A DNA stretch of 64,000 bases from UBA5109 sp965661005 (GTDB taxonomy: Bacteria > Pseudomonadota > Gammaproteobacteria > Pseudomonadales > Pseudohongiellaceae): assembly GCA_965661005.1 (NCBI GenBank), contig CBFICB010000001.1, positions 248,001-312,000 on the forward strand, written 5' to 3'. The notes under the pieces were generated by a model. That model was not told where the DNA came from and searched no databases. It worked only from the letters and a program-made list of their open reading frames with translations. The stretch's first letter is position 1. Each line of letters starts with the position of its first letter. The position numbers were made by a program, and so were the translations under genes. Below are positions 33,916 through 43,059 of the stretch, one piece after another.

Positions 33916-34928
33916 AAGTGTTAGTTGTTGGCCCATCGTGGATTGGTGATATGGTGATGGCTCAGTCTCTGTTCCGATGTCTGCAGGCTGAAAACCCCGG
34001 TATTATTATTGATGTTCTTGCGCTAGATTGGACGCGTGAACTGCTGTCACGAATGCCAGAGGTCAATCAGGCTATTCCCATGCCGATTGGGCATGGCGAG
34101 TTAGCAATAAGCAAACGCCTACAATTAGGCAAAACTTTGCAGTCTGAGTCTTATCAGCAAGCAATAGTATTGCCCAATTCTTTTAAATCAGCGCTCATTC
34201 CTTTTTTTGCAAAAATTCCAATCCGAACAGGTTGGCGTGGTGAAGCGCGATCATGGCTTTTAAATGATTGCCGCAAGCTTGATAAACAACAATACCCCTT
34301 GATGGTGGAAAGATTTGCGGCCTTGGGTTTTCCTGAAAAAACAGTATTACCAGAACCGTTGCTATGGCCGGAACTCAATATCTCTAACGATATAAATGCG
34401 ACTAAAGAAAAATATAAGCTGGATTCTGAAAGACCAATTACAATATTTTGTCCAGGCGCAGAATTTGGGACGTCTAAAAAATGGCCCGAATCACACTTTG
34501 CCAAACTGGCGGATACTCTTGTTAATGAAGGGCATCAGGTTTGGTTAATGGGATCAAAAAATGACATTCAGACGACAAAAAATATTATTGCTACAATTCA
34601 GCCTGAACATAATAAGCATGTTGTCAGTCTGGCCGGTTTAACAAGTATCGGCGAAGCAATAGACCTAATGAGTCTGGCACATACAGTTATTAGCAATGAT
34701 TCCGGTTTGATGCATATTGCGGCTGCTTTAAATAAATCACTGATTGTAATATATGGTTCAACGTCGCCGGAATTTACACCGCCATTATCTAAAAAGGTGG
34801 AGATATTAAATTTGAACTTGCCTTGCAGTCCCTGCTTCAAGCGAGAATGTCCGCTGGGTCACCATGACTGTTTAAATCAGTTATCGCCAAAGCTTGTTAC
34901 TAACGCCATGAAAAAAGCTCACCAATAG
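33912..34928 (+). CDS. waaF: ADP-heptose:LPS heptosyltransferase II
   Basis: Adds the second heptose of the LPS inner core. The 338-residue GT9 enzyme begins MKVLVVGPSWIGDMVMAQSLF, with the VLPNSFKSALIPFFAKIP, RTGWRGEAR and SNDSGLMHIAAALN blocks of E. coli WaaF. A C-terminal CSPCFKRECPLGHHDCL adds a four-Cys cluster, common in the Pseudomonas-type enzyme. The start is a GTG. It is the first gene of waaF-waaC-waaG. Confidence 0.95.
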   Translation: MKVLVVGPSWIGDMVMAQSLFRCLQAENPGIIIDVLALDWTRELLSRMPEVNQAIPMPIGHGELAISKRLQLGKTLQSESYQQAIVLPNSFKSALIPFFAKIPIRTGWRGEARSWLLNDCRKLDKQQYPLMVERFAALGFPEKTVLPEPLLWPELNISNDINATKEKYKLDSERPITIFCPGAEFGTSKKWPESHFAKLADTLVNEGHQVWLMGSKNDIQTTKNIIATIQPEHNKHVVSLAGLTSIGEAIDLMSLAHTVISNDSGLMHIAAALNKSLIVIYGSTSPEFTPPLSKKVEILNLNLPCSPCFKRECPLGHHDCLNQLSPKLVTNAMKKAHQ

Positions 34929-34932
34929 TTAG

Positions 34933-36066
34933 ATGAAATCTAATATGCATGTGTTAATCGTTAAAATGTCTTCTCTGGGTGATGTTATTCATACTTTGCC
35001 TGCTTTGACTGATGCTCAACAAGCCATTCCAGGCATACAATTTGATTGGGTAGTTGAAGAAGCATTTACAGAGATTCCTGCCTGGCACTCAGCAGTAAAT
35101 AAAGTAATACCTGTAGCACTAAGGCGCTGGAAGAAAAATATTCTTAAAACCCTGTTTAGCGATGAATATAAAAAATTCAAAGCGAGATTAAAAAGCACGC
35201 AATATGATTTAGTAATTGATGCCCAAGGTTTACTAAAAAGCGGTTTTGTTTGCTCATTAGCTCGAGGCAAAATTGTTGGGCTTGCAAAAAATAGCGCCAG
35301 AGAAAAAGCAGCAAGCTGGTTCTATGATGAGAGCTACGAAGTATCTTGGCAGCAGCATGCTGTAGAAAGAACCAGAGCATTATTTGCTCAGGTACTTGGT
35401 TATAATATTCAGACTAAAAGAGCAGAATATGGTATATCTCTGGGGCGTTTTAATTCTCAGAAAGAAAAAATAAGCAGGTCTGTATATTTCTTACATGGAA
35501 CAACATGGGAAACCAAGCTTTGGCCAGAGAAGTACTGGATTGAACTCGGAGAATTTGCAACAAAAAATAGTTATAAGGTCAACTTACTGTGGGGTAATGA
35601 AGAAGAACATCGTCGTGCTGGGCGTATTGCTGATAAAATCCCCGGAGCACAGCTTATGAGCCAAATGACACTAACAGAAATAGCCTCACAACTATTAAAA
35701 ACAGATGTTGTTATTGCTGTGGATACTGGATTAGCTCATTTAGCGGCAGCTTTAGATTGTCCGACAATAGCGCTGTATGGTGCCAGTGACCCTAAAAAAA
35801 CTGGAACATATGGGAAAAACCAAATTCATCTAAGCACTTCATTTCCCTGTAGTCCATGCTTGAATAAAATATGTAAATACGATGGCAAAGATGACAGTGA
35901 TAAAGATGTAATTGGCAAAGATTTAATAGGCAAAGATTTAATAGGCAAAGATTTAATAGAGAGTGACAAGCTAAAAGCATTTACCGTAAATCCCCCCTGT
36001 TTTTCTACTTTGGCACCGAGTCGGGTTTGGCAAAGTGTTACTGAACTTGTCGATGGCAGGCAATGA
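34933..36066 (+). CDS. waaC: LPS heptosyltransferase I with internal repeat tract
   Basis: Adds the first heptose to Kdo2-lipid A. It begins MHVLIVKMSSLGDVIHTLPAL and has WVVEEAFTEIPAWH, LVIDAQGLLKSG and AVDTGLAHLAAALD, all typical of WaaC. At 377 residues it is longer than E. coli WaaC (about 320). Much of the excess is a Lys/Asp-rich insert in the C-terminal Cys-containing region, including three perfect GKDLI repeats. An ATG four codons later is an equally good start. It lies 4 bp after waaF. Confidence 0.93.
   Translation: MKSNMHVLIVKMSSLGDVIHTLPALTDAQQAIPGIQFDWVVEEAFTEIPAWHSAVNKVIPVALRRWKKNILKTLFSDEYKKFKARLKSTQYDLVIDAQGLLKSGFVCSLARGKIVGLAKNSAREKAASWFYDESYEVSWQQHAVERTRALFAQVLGYNIQTKRAEYGISLGRFNSQKEKISRSVYFLHGTTWETKLWPEKYWIELGEFATKNSYKVNLLWGNEEEHRRAGRIADKIPGAQLMSQMTLTEIASQLLKTDVVIAVDTGLAHLAAALDCPTIALYGASDPKKTGTYGKNQIHLSTSFPCSPCLNKICKYDGKDDSDKDVIGKDLIGKDLIGKDLIESDKLKAFTVNPPCFSTLAPSRVWQSVTELVDGRQ
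35914..35958 (+). repeat. Three 15-bp tandem repeats inside waaC
   Basis: GGCAAAGATTTAATA occurs three times perfectly in tandem, in frame, encoding GKDLI three times. A degenerate copy (KDVI) precedes it. Because the unit is a multiple of three, copy-number changes would alter protein length without breaking the frame. Confidence 0.95.
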
Positions 36067-36073
36067 GATAAAT

Positions 36074-37201
36074 ATGAAATTCGCTATTGTTTTATATTCA
36101 TATTTTCCTTACGGAGGTTTGCAGCAAGACTTGCTAAAAATTTTAAAAGCATGCAGGTTAAAAAATATAAAAGTGACTATTTTTTGCATGGAGTGGGAAG
36201 GTGAAAAACCATTAAATTCCAAGATCATTATTTTGCCCTCTCAAGGATATACCAAGACAGCAAAGCGTGAATATTTTGTTGAAAAAATGTTGGAAGAAAC
36301 TCTGGACAAATATGATTTAGTTCTGGGATTTAATAAAATGCCTGGGCTGGATTATTATTATGCTGCAGATTACTGTTTTGCTGAGAAAGCCCTAAATGAA
36401 AGATCATTTCTGTATCGTCTGACGTCAAGAGCTAAACAATATCTGGAATTTGAAGAGGCCGTCTTTGGCAAGGATCAACAGACAGTAAGTTTATTATTAA
36501 CGCCGCAGCAGAAAGAAGAATTTATCAGGCATTATCAAACTGAAAGTAATCGTCTGATTCTTTTGCCGCCAGGTATTAAAAAAGATAGAATGGCAGGTAA
36601 AGATGCCCCTATAAAACGCAGACAGATGCGTCATGAATTATCTGTCCCACCTAATGATCTTCTTTTACTTCAAATTGGCTCGTCTTTTAAAACCAAAGGT
36701 TTAAATCGCTCATTATTAGCTTTTGCCTCATTGCCAAAGGAATTACGCAGGCGAACCTGGTTTTTTGTCATTGGTGAAGATGCGCCAGAAAAATACATAA
36801 AAGAAGCTGAACGTTTAGGTGTTGATAGGCATTTCAAGATTATTAGCGGCAGTAACCAGGTGCCAGAGCTTTTGTTGGCGGCAGATTTATTAATTCATCC
36901 ATCACTAAAAGAAAGTGCAGGAATGGTTATATTGGAAGCTATTGTAGCGGGCCTGCCTGTACTAACGACATCAAGCTGCGGATATGCATTTCATGTTGAG
37001 AAAGCTCAGGCAGGAGTAGTTTGCCCTATGCCGTTCCAACAAGAATTTTTAAATAAGCAATTAGAAAGCATGTTGTTAAGTGATAACAGAACAGCCTGGA
37101 AAGAAAATGGTATTGCCTATGGAAAAGAGCAGGACCTTTATTCGATGCCACAAACAGTCGTTAATCTTCTGATACAAGCGGCTCAATCCTATTCATATTA
37201 A
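36074..37201 (+). CDS. waaG: LPS core glucosyltransferase WaaG
   Basis: A GT4 glycosyltransferase that adds the first hexose to the heptose region. It begins MKFAIVLYSYFPYGGLQQDL and has GFNKMPGLDYYYAADYCFAEK and FLYRLTSRAKQY, nearly as in E. coli WaaG. The ATG at 36074 gives 375 residues; an upstream in-frame TTG lies within waaC. It lies 7 bp after waaC and ends 9 bp inside the convergent GT9 gene. Confidence 0.95.
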   Translation: MKFAIVLYSYFPYGGLQQDLLKILKACRLKNIKVTIFCMEWEGEKPLNSKIIILPSQGYTKTAKREYFVEKMLEETLDKYDLVLGFNKMPGLDYYYAADYCFAEKALNERSFLYRLTSRAKQYLEFEEAVFGKDQQTVSLLLTPQQKEEFIRHYQTESNRLILLPPGIKKDRMAGKDAPIKRRQMRHELSVPPNDLLLLQIGSSFKTKGLNRSLLAFASLPKELRRRTWFFVIGEDAPEKYIKEAERLGVDRHFKIISGSNQVPELLLAADLLIHPSLKESAGMVILEAIVAGLPVLTTSSCGYAFHVEKAQAGVVCPMPFQQEFLNKQLESMLLSDNRTAWKENGIAYGKEQDLYSMPQTVVNLLIQAAQSYSY

Positions 37202-38308
37202 GCGTTCAAGTTTTACTAAAACTTGTGAAGGCTTAATGGACTTCAAGCAGCGATTATTAAAAATACAACCAGTTTTTGTACATTCTGGTGCACAGGCCTG
37301 ATCACTTTTTAAAACAATACAATCCTCTGACAGAGGCTTCCATAATTCAACATCAGTGGGGCCAAAAATTACACAGCCTTTAACTCCCATGGCAGCAGCT
37401 AAATGGAAAGGGCCGCTATCATTCCCGACCATTCCTTGAACTCGTGAAAGCAGGTAGGCTAATTCAAAAAGTGAAAGTTGATTGCACAAATCGACACAGC
37501 TTATATCAGGCTTGTGATGCCGGTAATTAGTATTTATGAAATCGATTATCTTGCTGTTTGCCTGTTGGTCGGCAGAACCGGCCCCAATTAAAACTGCTTG
37601 ATATCCCTGGTCATTTAAAGAAGAAATTAATTCAGCAAAATACTCTGCAGGCCATTTTTTATAATCCTTGGCTGCACTGGCGTGAATAACGATTAGCGGA
37701 GATTTAAGATCCAAGCCAAAGCGTTCTAATTTATCTATAAGAGTTTTAGAATTAGCGTTGACTGTTATTCTTAGATAAGAAGGTTGTGATACTGGCATGC
37801 CAATAAAGCTGAATACTTCTGCAAACCCATACCAGCGATGCTTTTTTGAAGCTTCTCTTTTTGCATAATTAATGTCTAAAACATGGTCATAACCGTATTT
37901 GTTTCTTGCTAAATTACTGCCGAGCTTAAACTTTGCACCTGAGAGTTGTGTTAAGCGATGGGAAACACTGTCTTCTTCAATATTAAAGGCAAGGTCTGCA
38001 TGAAAACGCCGGATTGCAAATAAGCAGCTCAAGTAAATCGATATTTTTTTAAAGAAAGAAGCCTGCTTGATTTTCTTACGTGGATAAAACAGTAAGGTTT
38101 GTTGTGGAAATGAATCTTGCAAAAGTTCCTGATACGCTTCATCAACGACTAAAAGAAAGTGAATGTTATTATTTTGGCAATGTTGCAGGAATTGTTGGAT
38201 GATGCCTCCGGCGATCATCAAATTTCCTAAATATCTGGTGGGGTTGAGCAAGACTATACGTTTATAGTCTGCCGGGAATTTTTTAACAGGGGCTCCATTC
38301 AAAATCAA
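37193..38308 (-). CDS. GT9-family heptosyltransferase-like protein
   Basis: A 371-residue glycosyltransferase family 9 protein with VLLNPTRYLGNLMIAGG, VIHASAAKDYKKWP and VGNDSGPFHLAAAMG. It also carries a C-terminal Cys cluster (CAPECTKTGCIFNNRC) like WaaF. It probably adds a further heptose or related sugar to the core. The start is uncertain: the best in-frame codon is a TTG at 38308, with no ATG nearby. It is divergent from the GT2 gene and convergent with waaG. Confidence 0.8.
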   Translation of the reverse strand: MILNGAPVKKFPADYKRIVLLNPTRYLGNLMIAGGIIQQFLQHCQNNNIHFLLVVDEAYQELLQDSFPQQTLLFYPRKKIKQASFFKKISIYLSCLFAIRRFHADLAFNIEEDSVSHRLTQLSGAKFKLGSNLARNKYGYDHVLDINYAKREASKKHRWYGFAEVFSFIGMPVSQPSYLRITVNANSKTLIDKLERFGLDLKSPLIVIHASAAKDYKKWPAEYFAELISSLNDQGYQAVLIGAGSADQQANSKIIDFINTNYRHHKPDISCVDLCNQLSLFELAYLLSRVQGMVGNDSGPFHLAAAMGVKGCVIFGPTDVELWKPLSEDCIVLKSDQACAPECTKTGCIFNNRCLKSIKPSQVLVKLERLI

Positions 38309-38398
38309 CAGTCCAGTTTATAATTCTGACTGGAATTCTACCTGAGTGTACGGACAAGTCCATGTATAATAGTAGAAGGCTAATTTCAGGTTGTCTAT

Positions 38399-39187
38399 AT
38401 GACTGAACAAAAACAGATTCCAGTAAGCGTTTATGTAATCACCAAGAATGAAGAAGAGAATATTGTCAGCCTGCTGAATAATCTTCAAAATTTTGCTGAA
38501 GTCATAATAGTTGATAGTGGGAGTACTGATCGCACACTGGAATTAGCTGCGGCCTACCTAAATGTCAAAATAAGCTTTAATGAGTGGTCAGGTTTTAGCG
38601 AACAAAAATCACATGCCTTGTCATTATGTACTTTACCATGGGTTCTCAACTTGGATGCCGATGAAACCCTAAGTGAATCTTTTATAAATGAGCTTTTAAG
38701 CTTTATCAAGCAAGATGATTTTGTCGCTTTACGCAGTATCCGAATTCTGCTCAGATGGGGGCGACAACCGCGAAGCTTTGGTAAACCGGAAAAGTTAATT
38801 CGCCTGTTCAAGAAAGAATGTGGTTATTATGAAAGCAGGCAGGTTCATGAAAGCATTAGCATTAATGGAGCTATCAAAGAATCAGAAGCAGAGATACTTC
38901 ATCACGAAAATTTGAGCTATTCCCAACGTATCGAGAAAACCGTATTTTATGCAAAACTCAAAGCGCAAGATAAATTCAATAAAGGCGATAAGACAAACAT
39001 GCTTGTCGTACTTTTTATTTTCCCTCTTACTTTTATTCGTACTTACTTATTTAAAGGGCATTTTTTGGACGGATTTGGCGGCGTATTGACCAGTGTTAAT
39101 GTGGCTTTTTACAACTATATGAAATATGCCAATTTATGGGATATGAATAAAAGAGCTCAGCGCACAATTAATCCAGAAAATAGCTGA
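38399..39187 (+). CDS. GT2-family glycosyltransferase, WaaE/LgtF-like
   Basis: A 262-residue family 2 glycosyltransferase with SVYVITKNEEENI at the N-terminus, the nucleotide-sugar VDSGSTDRTLELA and the LNLDADETLS metal motif. WaaE-type enzymes add a beta-1,4-glucose to the first heptose; the LPS context supports such a role, but the acceptor is inferred. Its 3' end overlaps the convergent acyltransferase gene by 31 bp. Confidence 0.85.
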   Translation: MTEQKQIPVSVYVITKNEEENIVSLLNNLQNFAEVIIVDSGSTDRTLELAAAYLNVKISFNEWSGFSEQKSHALSLCTLPWVLNLDADETLSESFINELLSFIKQDDFVALRSIRILLRWGRQPRSFGKPEKLIRLFKKECGYYESRQVHESISINGAIKESEAEILHHENLSYSQRIEKTVFYAKLKAQDKFNKGDKTNMLVVLFIFPLTFIRTYLFKGHFLDGFGGVLTSVNVAFYNYMKYANLWDMNKRAQRTINPENS

Positions 39188-40716
39188 GTAAATTTCGGCA
39201 CTTCTTGTAAGCCAGTAGCAGTCATATAGTTCTCAGCAAATTGTTTTCTTTGGATTTGTGGTAGGCCAAGTTTATTCAAGAGAGTTTGAATATTTAAAAA
39301 TCGATCTGCATAACAAATCGACGTTGGGAACGCTCGAACGTCTTCTGGGTTGGCAATTGAAAATTTATTGTTATCACAATAAATTTTAGAAGGCTTTATT
39401 TCCTTAAAGAAAAAGCCTAATTGATGAACTTTAGCGAAAAATTCCGCAAGCTGCTCTATAGCTAACTCGGAGTGTTGAATTTTCGCAAGCGTTTCACCTC
39501 TTGGAGGAAAATAAGTAGCAGCGATAAAATCTTCTCCTTTTATTTTGAATATACTGTCAATGGTGATCGAATTGATTCCCGCCATGCGAAGTAAGCGAGC
39601 ATTATTGTCAAACAACTGCATTGGTGGCTTTTCAAAAAATTTCGTGCTCCTAGTCGGCAATATTCGAAACAAGGCATCGTTATGCAAAATTCGGGTCAAA
39701 TTTTTCGAATGCTGCTCTTCAATAACCTTTGAGCCTTCTATCATGGTGTTAAAGTGCTGCCTATCCATTTTATTCACGGGAGTTCTGACAGCAATATAAG
39801 GGCTGGCAGGTTTGCCTTCAGCTTGGGTTTTAAAACGCTTGTGGGTCCACATATATTGAGCTGGGTATAAGCGAATCACTTTTTCAAGTTGCTGGTTCAT
39901 ATACGTTGCATCGGCAACCTCATCACTTCCTGGGTAGTCTTCAGGGAAGGGATAAAACTCAACTTCATAGGAGTTATTATTATCATTGCGATGATGTCGT
40001 GCCAATAAAACCGTAGAGTTATTAAACTTGGCTAAACGGCTGGCGGCCGTTATGGTCGCGGCAGCATTGCCAAAGAATGGAGCGAAAACGGCATGGTCTT
40101 TTCCATAATCCTGATCTGGAGCGTACCAAATAATATTGTTCTTTTTTAAATGACGAATTGTGCCTCTGATGTCATAACGATCAAACACTCCATTAGTATT
40201 TTTTAATCTACCTCGAAGCATAAACGCATCAAACAAAGCATTTTTGTGTGGACGATAAGTCACTGCGAAAGGAATCTGCAATGAGACCAGATTTGCCGAA
40301 AAATCCAAGGTGGTGTAGTGAGCACCTAAGAGTACTACTCCTTTGCCTTTTGAGAGAGCATCATCGAGAATTTCAATATTTTTAATATCCAGTAGATATT
40401 GAAAATGTGAAGGATTTCGAAACCAGCCAACAAAGGTGTCTATCAAGCCCCGGCCATTTTCAATAAAACAATCTTTGACCAACTGCTCTTGCTCGGTTTT
40501 ATTTAATTCCGGGAAGCAAAGTGCAATATTTGTTTTTACTATATAACGTCTTTCTTTAGCGAAGGTAAAAAGAACCCTTCCAAGCATGGCGCCGAAAAGC
40601 AGGCGTAGCCGCTTCGGCAAAAACGCGATCAAAGCCAATAAGCCAACACCTATCCAGGTTGGCCAATATTTTGGTGCAATAAAAGAGCTTAATTGAGGAG
40701 CGTTTTGTTGAGACAC
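39157..40716 (-). CDS. Lipid A acyltransferase (LpxL/LpxM family) fused to a degenerate kinase-like domain
   Basis: The first 300 residues are a late lipid A acyltransferase: an N-terminal membrane helix (about 20-33), the catalytic GAHYTTLD (His133, Asp138), then APDQDYG and QYMWTHKRFK. The usual length is about 300; this one is 519. Residues about 330-515 resemble the small LPS-kinase or toluene-tolerance (Ttg8-like) fold: AEFFAKVHQLGFFFKEIKPS followed by KFSIANPEDV. The catalytic Asp of the kinase loop is Glu here and the metal-binding DFG is altered, so activity is doubtful. The start is GTG; no ATG is available near it. Confidence 0.85.
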   Translation of the reverse strand: MSQQNAPQLSSFIAPKYWPTWIGVGLLALIAFLPKRLRLLFGAMLGRVLFTFAKERRYIVKTNIALCFPELNKTEQEQLVKDCFIENGRGLIDTFVGWFRNPSHFQYLLDIKNIEILDDALSKGKGVVLLGAHYTTLDFSANLVSLQIPFAVTYRPHKNALFDAFMLRGRLKNTNGVFDRYDIRGTIRHLKKNNIIWYAPDQDYGKDHAVFAPFFGNAAATITAASRLAKFNNSTVLLARHHRNDNNNSYEVEFYPFPEDYPGSDEVADATYMNQQLEKVIRLYPAQYMWTHKRFKTQAEGKPASPYIAVRTPVNKMDRQHFNTMIEGSKVIEEQHSKNLTRILHNDALFRILPTRSTKFFEKPPMQLFDNNARLLRMAGINSITIDSIFKIKGEDFIAATYFPPRGETLAKIQHSELAIEQLAEFFAKVHQLGFFFKEIKPSKIYCDNNKFSIANPEDVRAFPTSICYADRFLNIQTLLNKLGLPQIQRKQFAENYMTATGLQEVPKFTQLFSGLIVR

Positions 40717-40814
40717 TGTACTAGTTTACCAAGGATTTGGCTCATTCTATCAGAAGCGGTATGTTATCATGCAGCTCTTTCAGTGAAATCGGAACTTAGT
40801 GATATAGGCAAATA

Positions 40815-42245
40815 ATGAAGCTCGATATTCCCAGGTTTGATACAGCGCGAATTTTAGTCGTCGGCGATGTTATGTTAGACAGATACTGGCATGGTGATAC
40901 AACAAGAATTTCACCAGAAGCGCCTGTCCCAGTAGTTAAAATAAATAATATAGAAGATAGCCCTGGTGGAGCAGCTAATGTTGCCTTAAATATTGCAGCA
41001 CTAGGAGCTGCCTGTAAGCTCACAGGGCTTATTGGGAATGATGCCGCAGGCCAATCTCTGACTCAGGCATTATCTTCTGCAGGTATCGAATGTGACTTTC
41101 AGCGCTCCGATACCAATCCAACAATCACTAAACTTCGTGTATTAAGCCATCACCAGCAATTAATCAGATTGGATTTCGAAGAAAATTTTAGTCTTGCTGA
41201 TTCAGTGAGTTTAAGCACTAAGATTAGCAGCCTATTAGACAATGTAGATCTAGTTATATTTTCTGATTATAAAAAAGGTTCTTTAAGGGATATTGAAAAC
41301 TTTATTGCGCAGGTTAAGGCCGCACACATTCCTATTTTGGTTGATCCGAAAGGGGATGACTTCAAAAAATATAAGGGCGTCACACTGTTAACACCGAATC
41401 TGCATGAGTTTGAGGTTGTTGCCGGCCCTTGTTCAACAGAAGAAGAACTAGTCAGCAAAGCTCAGCGCTTAATAAAAGAATTGGATTTGGAAGCATTACT
41501 GGTTACTAGAGGTGAACATGGAATGAGCCTGATTCGGCCAGGTGAAGCAGAATTACATTTTCCAGCAAGAAGCAGGGATGTGTTTGATGTAACCGGAGCT
41601 GGGGATACGGTCATTTCAGTATTAGCGGCATCACTTGGAGCCGGCAAGCCTTTACCAGAGGCCGTAGCCTTGGCCAATATTGCAGCCGGAATCGCTGTTT
41701 CAAAAGTCGGCACTGTTGCTGTCAGCGGTCCCGAACTTAGACGTGAAGTGCAAAACGATAGTGACTCCGGGCGAGGTGTTATGAGTAGAGAACAGCTCTC
41801 TCAAGTAATTGCTGATGCAAAAGCAAACGGAGAGAAAGTTGTATTTACTAATGGTTGTTTCGATATTATTCATGCTGGCCATGTTGGCTATCTTCAAGAT
41901 GCCAGAGGCCAGGGAGATCGTTTAATTGTAGCCTTGAATGATGATACATCTGTCACCCGCCTTAAGGGAGAAGGGCGTCCAATAAACCCTATAGAGCGCC
42001 GAATGGCTGTCGTCGCCGGCCTAGAAGCTGTTGATTGGGTGGTCAGTTTTGATGAAGATACTCCAATTCCTTTATTGGAACTGTTGCAGCCAGATGTATT
42101 GGTTAAAGGTGGCGACTATGAGATCAATGAGATGGTTGGGGCAGATATTGTGCAAGCCTATGGAGGCGAAATTAAAGTACTCGCTTTTCTAGACAATTGT
42201 TCAACCACAGGGATAGTCGAAAAAATTCAAAAAGATAATAGTTAA
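40815..42245 (+). CDS. hldE: Bifunctional heptose 7-phosphate kinase/heptose 1-phosphate adenylyltransferase
   Basis: Makes the ADP-heptose precursor used by WaaC and WaaF. The N-terminal ribokinase-like half has SPGGAANVALNIAALG and the anion-hole DVTGAGDTVIS. The C-terminal nucleotidyltransferase half has FTNGCFDIIHAGHVGYL. The 476 residues match E. coli HldE. It is divergent from the acyltransferase gene. The msbA gene often found next to it is not present. Confidence 0.97.
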   Translation: MKLDIPRFDTARILVVGDVMLDRYWHGDTTRISPEAPVPVVKINNIEDSPGGAANVALNIAALGAACKLTGLIGNDAAGQSLTQALSSAGIECDFQRSDTNPTITKLRVLSHHQQLIRLDFEENFSLADSVSLSTKISSLLDNVDLVIFSDYKKGSLRDIENFIAQVKAAHIPILVDPKGDDFKKYKGVTLLTPNLHEFEVVAGPCSTEEELVSKAQRLIKELDLEALLVTRGEHGMSLIRPGEAELHFPARSRDVFDVTGAGDTVISVLAASLGAGKPLPEAVALANIAAGIAVSKVGTVAVSGPELRREVQNDSDSGRGVMSREQLSQVIADAKANGEKVVFTNGCFDIIHAGHVGYLQDARGQGDRLIVALNDDTSVTRLKGEGRPINPIERRMAVVAGLEAVDWVVSFDEDTPIPLLELLQPDVLVKGGDYEINEMVGADIVQAYGGEIKVLAFLDNCSTTGIVEKIQKDNS

Positions 42246-42270
42246 AAGCTGTTTAGGTTTATAGCTTTAA

Positions 42271-43059
42271 TCAATCTTGACCGAGCAGAATATCTTTAGC
42301 AATCTGCACATTATTTTTAAGGTGGTCCGGATTGATTGTTCCTACTATCATGCTGCTAATCGCTGTTTGAGAAAAAATTAAACGCATGCTATCGCGGATT
42401 AAATCTTCTCCAGCTTTGTTGACATGACCGCTCATTAAGCCTTTTTTTACCAGCACCCCTTTATTATTTTGCTTGGCGTAGTCGACTACTTTCTGATCCT
42501 GTTGTTCCAAATTATAGGTAAGCATCACAATATCTAATAAGTCAGCGGCAAGCAGCCCGCCGAAGATGGTTTTTGTTGACATGCCAATAGCGCGAACCTG
42601 TCCAGCATCCACACATTTTTTCAACGCATCTACACAGCCACTTTCCAACAATATTTTTTCATCCTGTCCATTCGAATGTATTAATACAATATCGAGATAA
42701 TCAGTATGAAGGCGACGCAAGCTGCGTTCTACACTCAGTTGAGTATGTTTGGCGCTAAAATCAAAAACAGACTCACCATTAACAAATTCTTCACCAACTT
42801 TGCTAGAAATTATCCAGTCTTGACGATTAGGCAACAAGGCGCCAATTCTTTCTTCGCTATTCCCATATGCCGGAGCGGTATCAATAAAGTTTATACCCAA
42901 TTCCTGGGCCTGATTTAACAGCGCCACGATGGCAGCATCATCGGGAATTTTGAAGGTGTTAGGATATTTAACGCCTTGATCTCGGCCGAATTTTACGCTG
43001 CCTAGACCTAATGCTGAGACCTCTATATCCGTGTCACCGAGTTGGCGTAAAAAACTCAT
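42271..43059 (-). CDS. Aldo/keto reductase
   Basis: A 262-residue NADPH-dependent oxidoreductase of the AKR fold. The tetrad segments are visible: FIDTAPAYGNSEERIG (Asp, Tyr), WIISSKVGEE (Lys) and IVLIHSNG (His). The substrate is unknown. Its ATG overlaps the stop of the FAD oxidoreductase gene (ATGA), so the two are translationally coupled. A similar pair lies between hldE and waaA in Pseudomonas, from memory. Confidence 0.88.
   Translation of the reverse strand: MSFLRQLGDTDIEVSALGLGSVKFGRDQGVKYPNTFKIPDDAAIVALLNQAQELGINFIDTAPAYGNSEERIGALLPNRQDWIISSKVGEEFVNGESVFDFSAKHTQLSVERSLRRLHTDYLDIVLIHSNGQDEKILLESGCVDALKKCVDAGQVRAIGMSTKTIFGGLLAADLLDIVMLTYNLEQQDQKVVDYAKQNNKGVLVKKGLMSGHVNKAGEDLIRDSMRLIFSQTAISSMIVGTINPDHLKNNVQIAKDILLGQD

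Noticed and set aside
42245..42268. AAAGCT/AGCTTT hairpin after hldE
   Set aside because: Six AT-rich pairs with a 12-base loop and no clear T-run; too weak to call a terminator.
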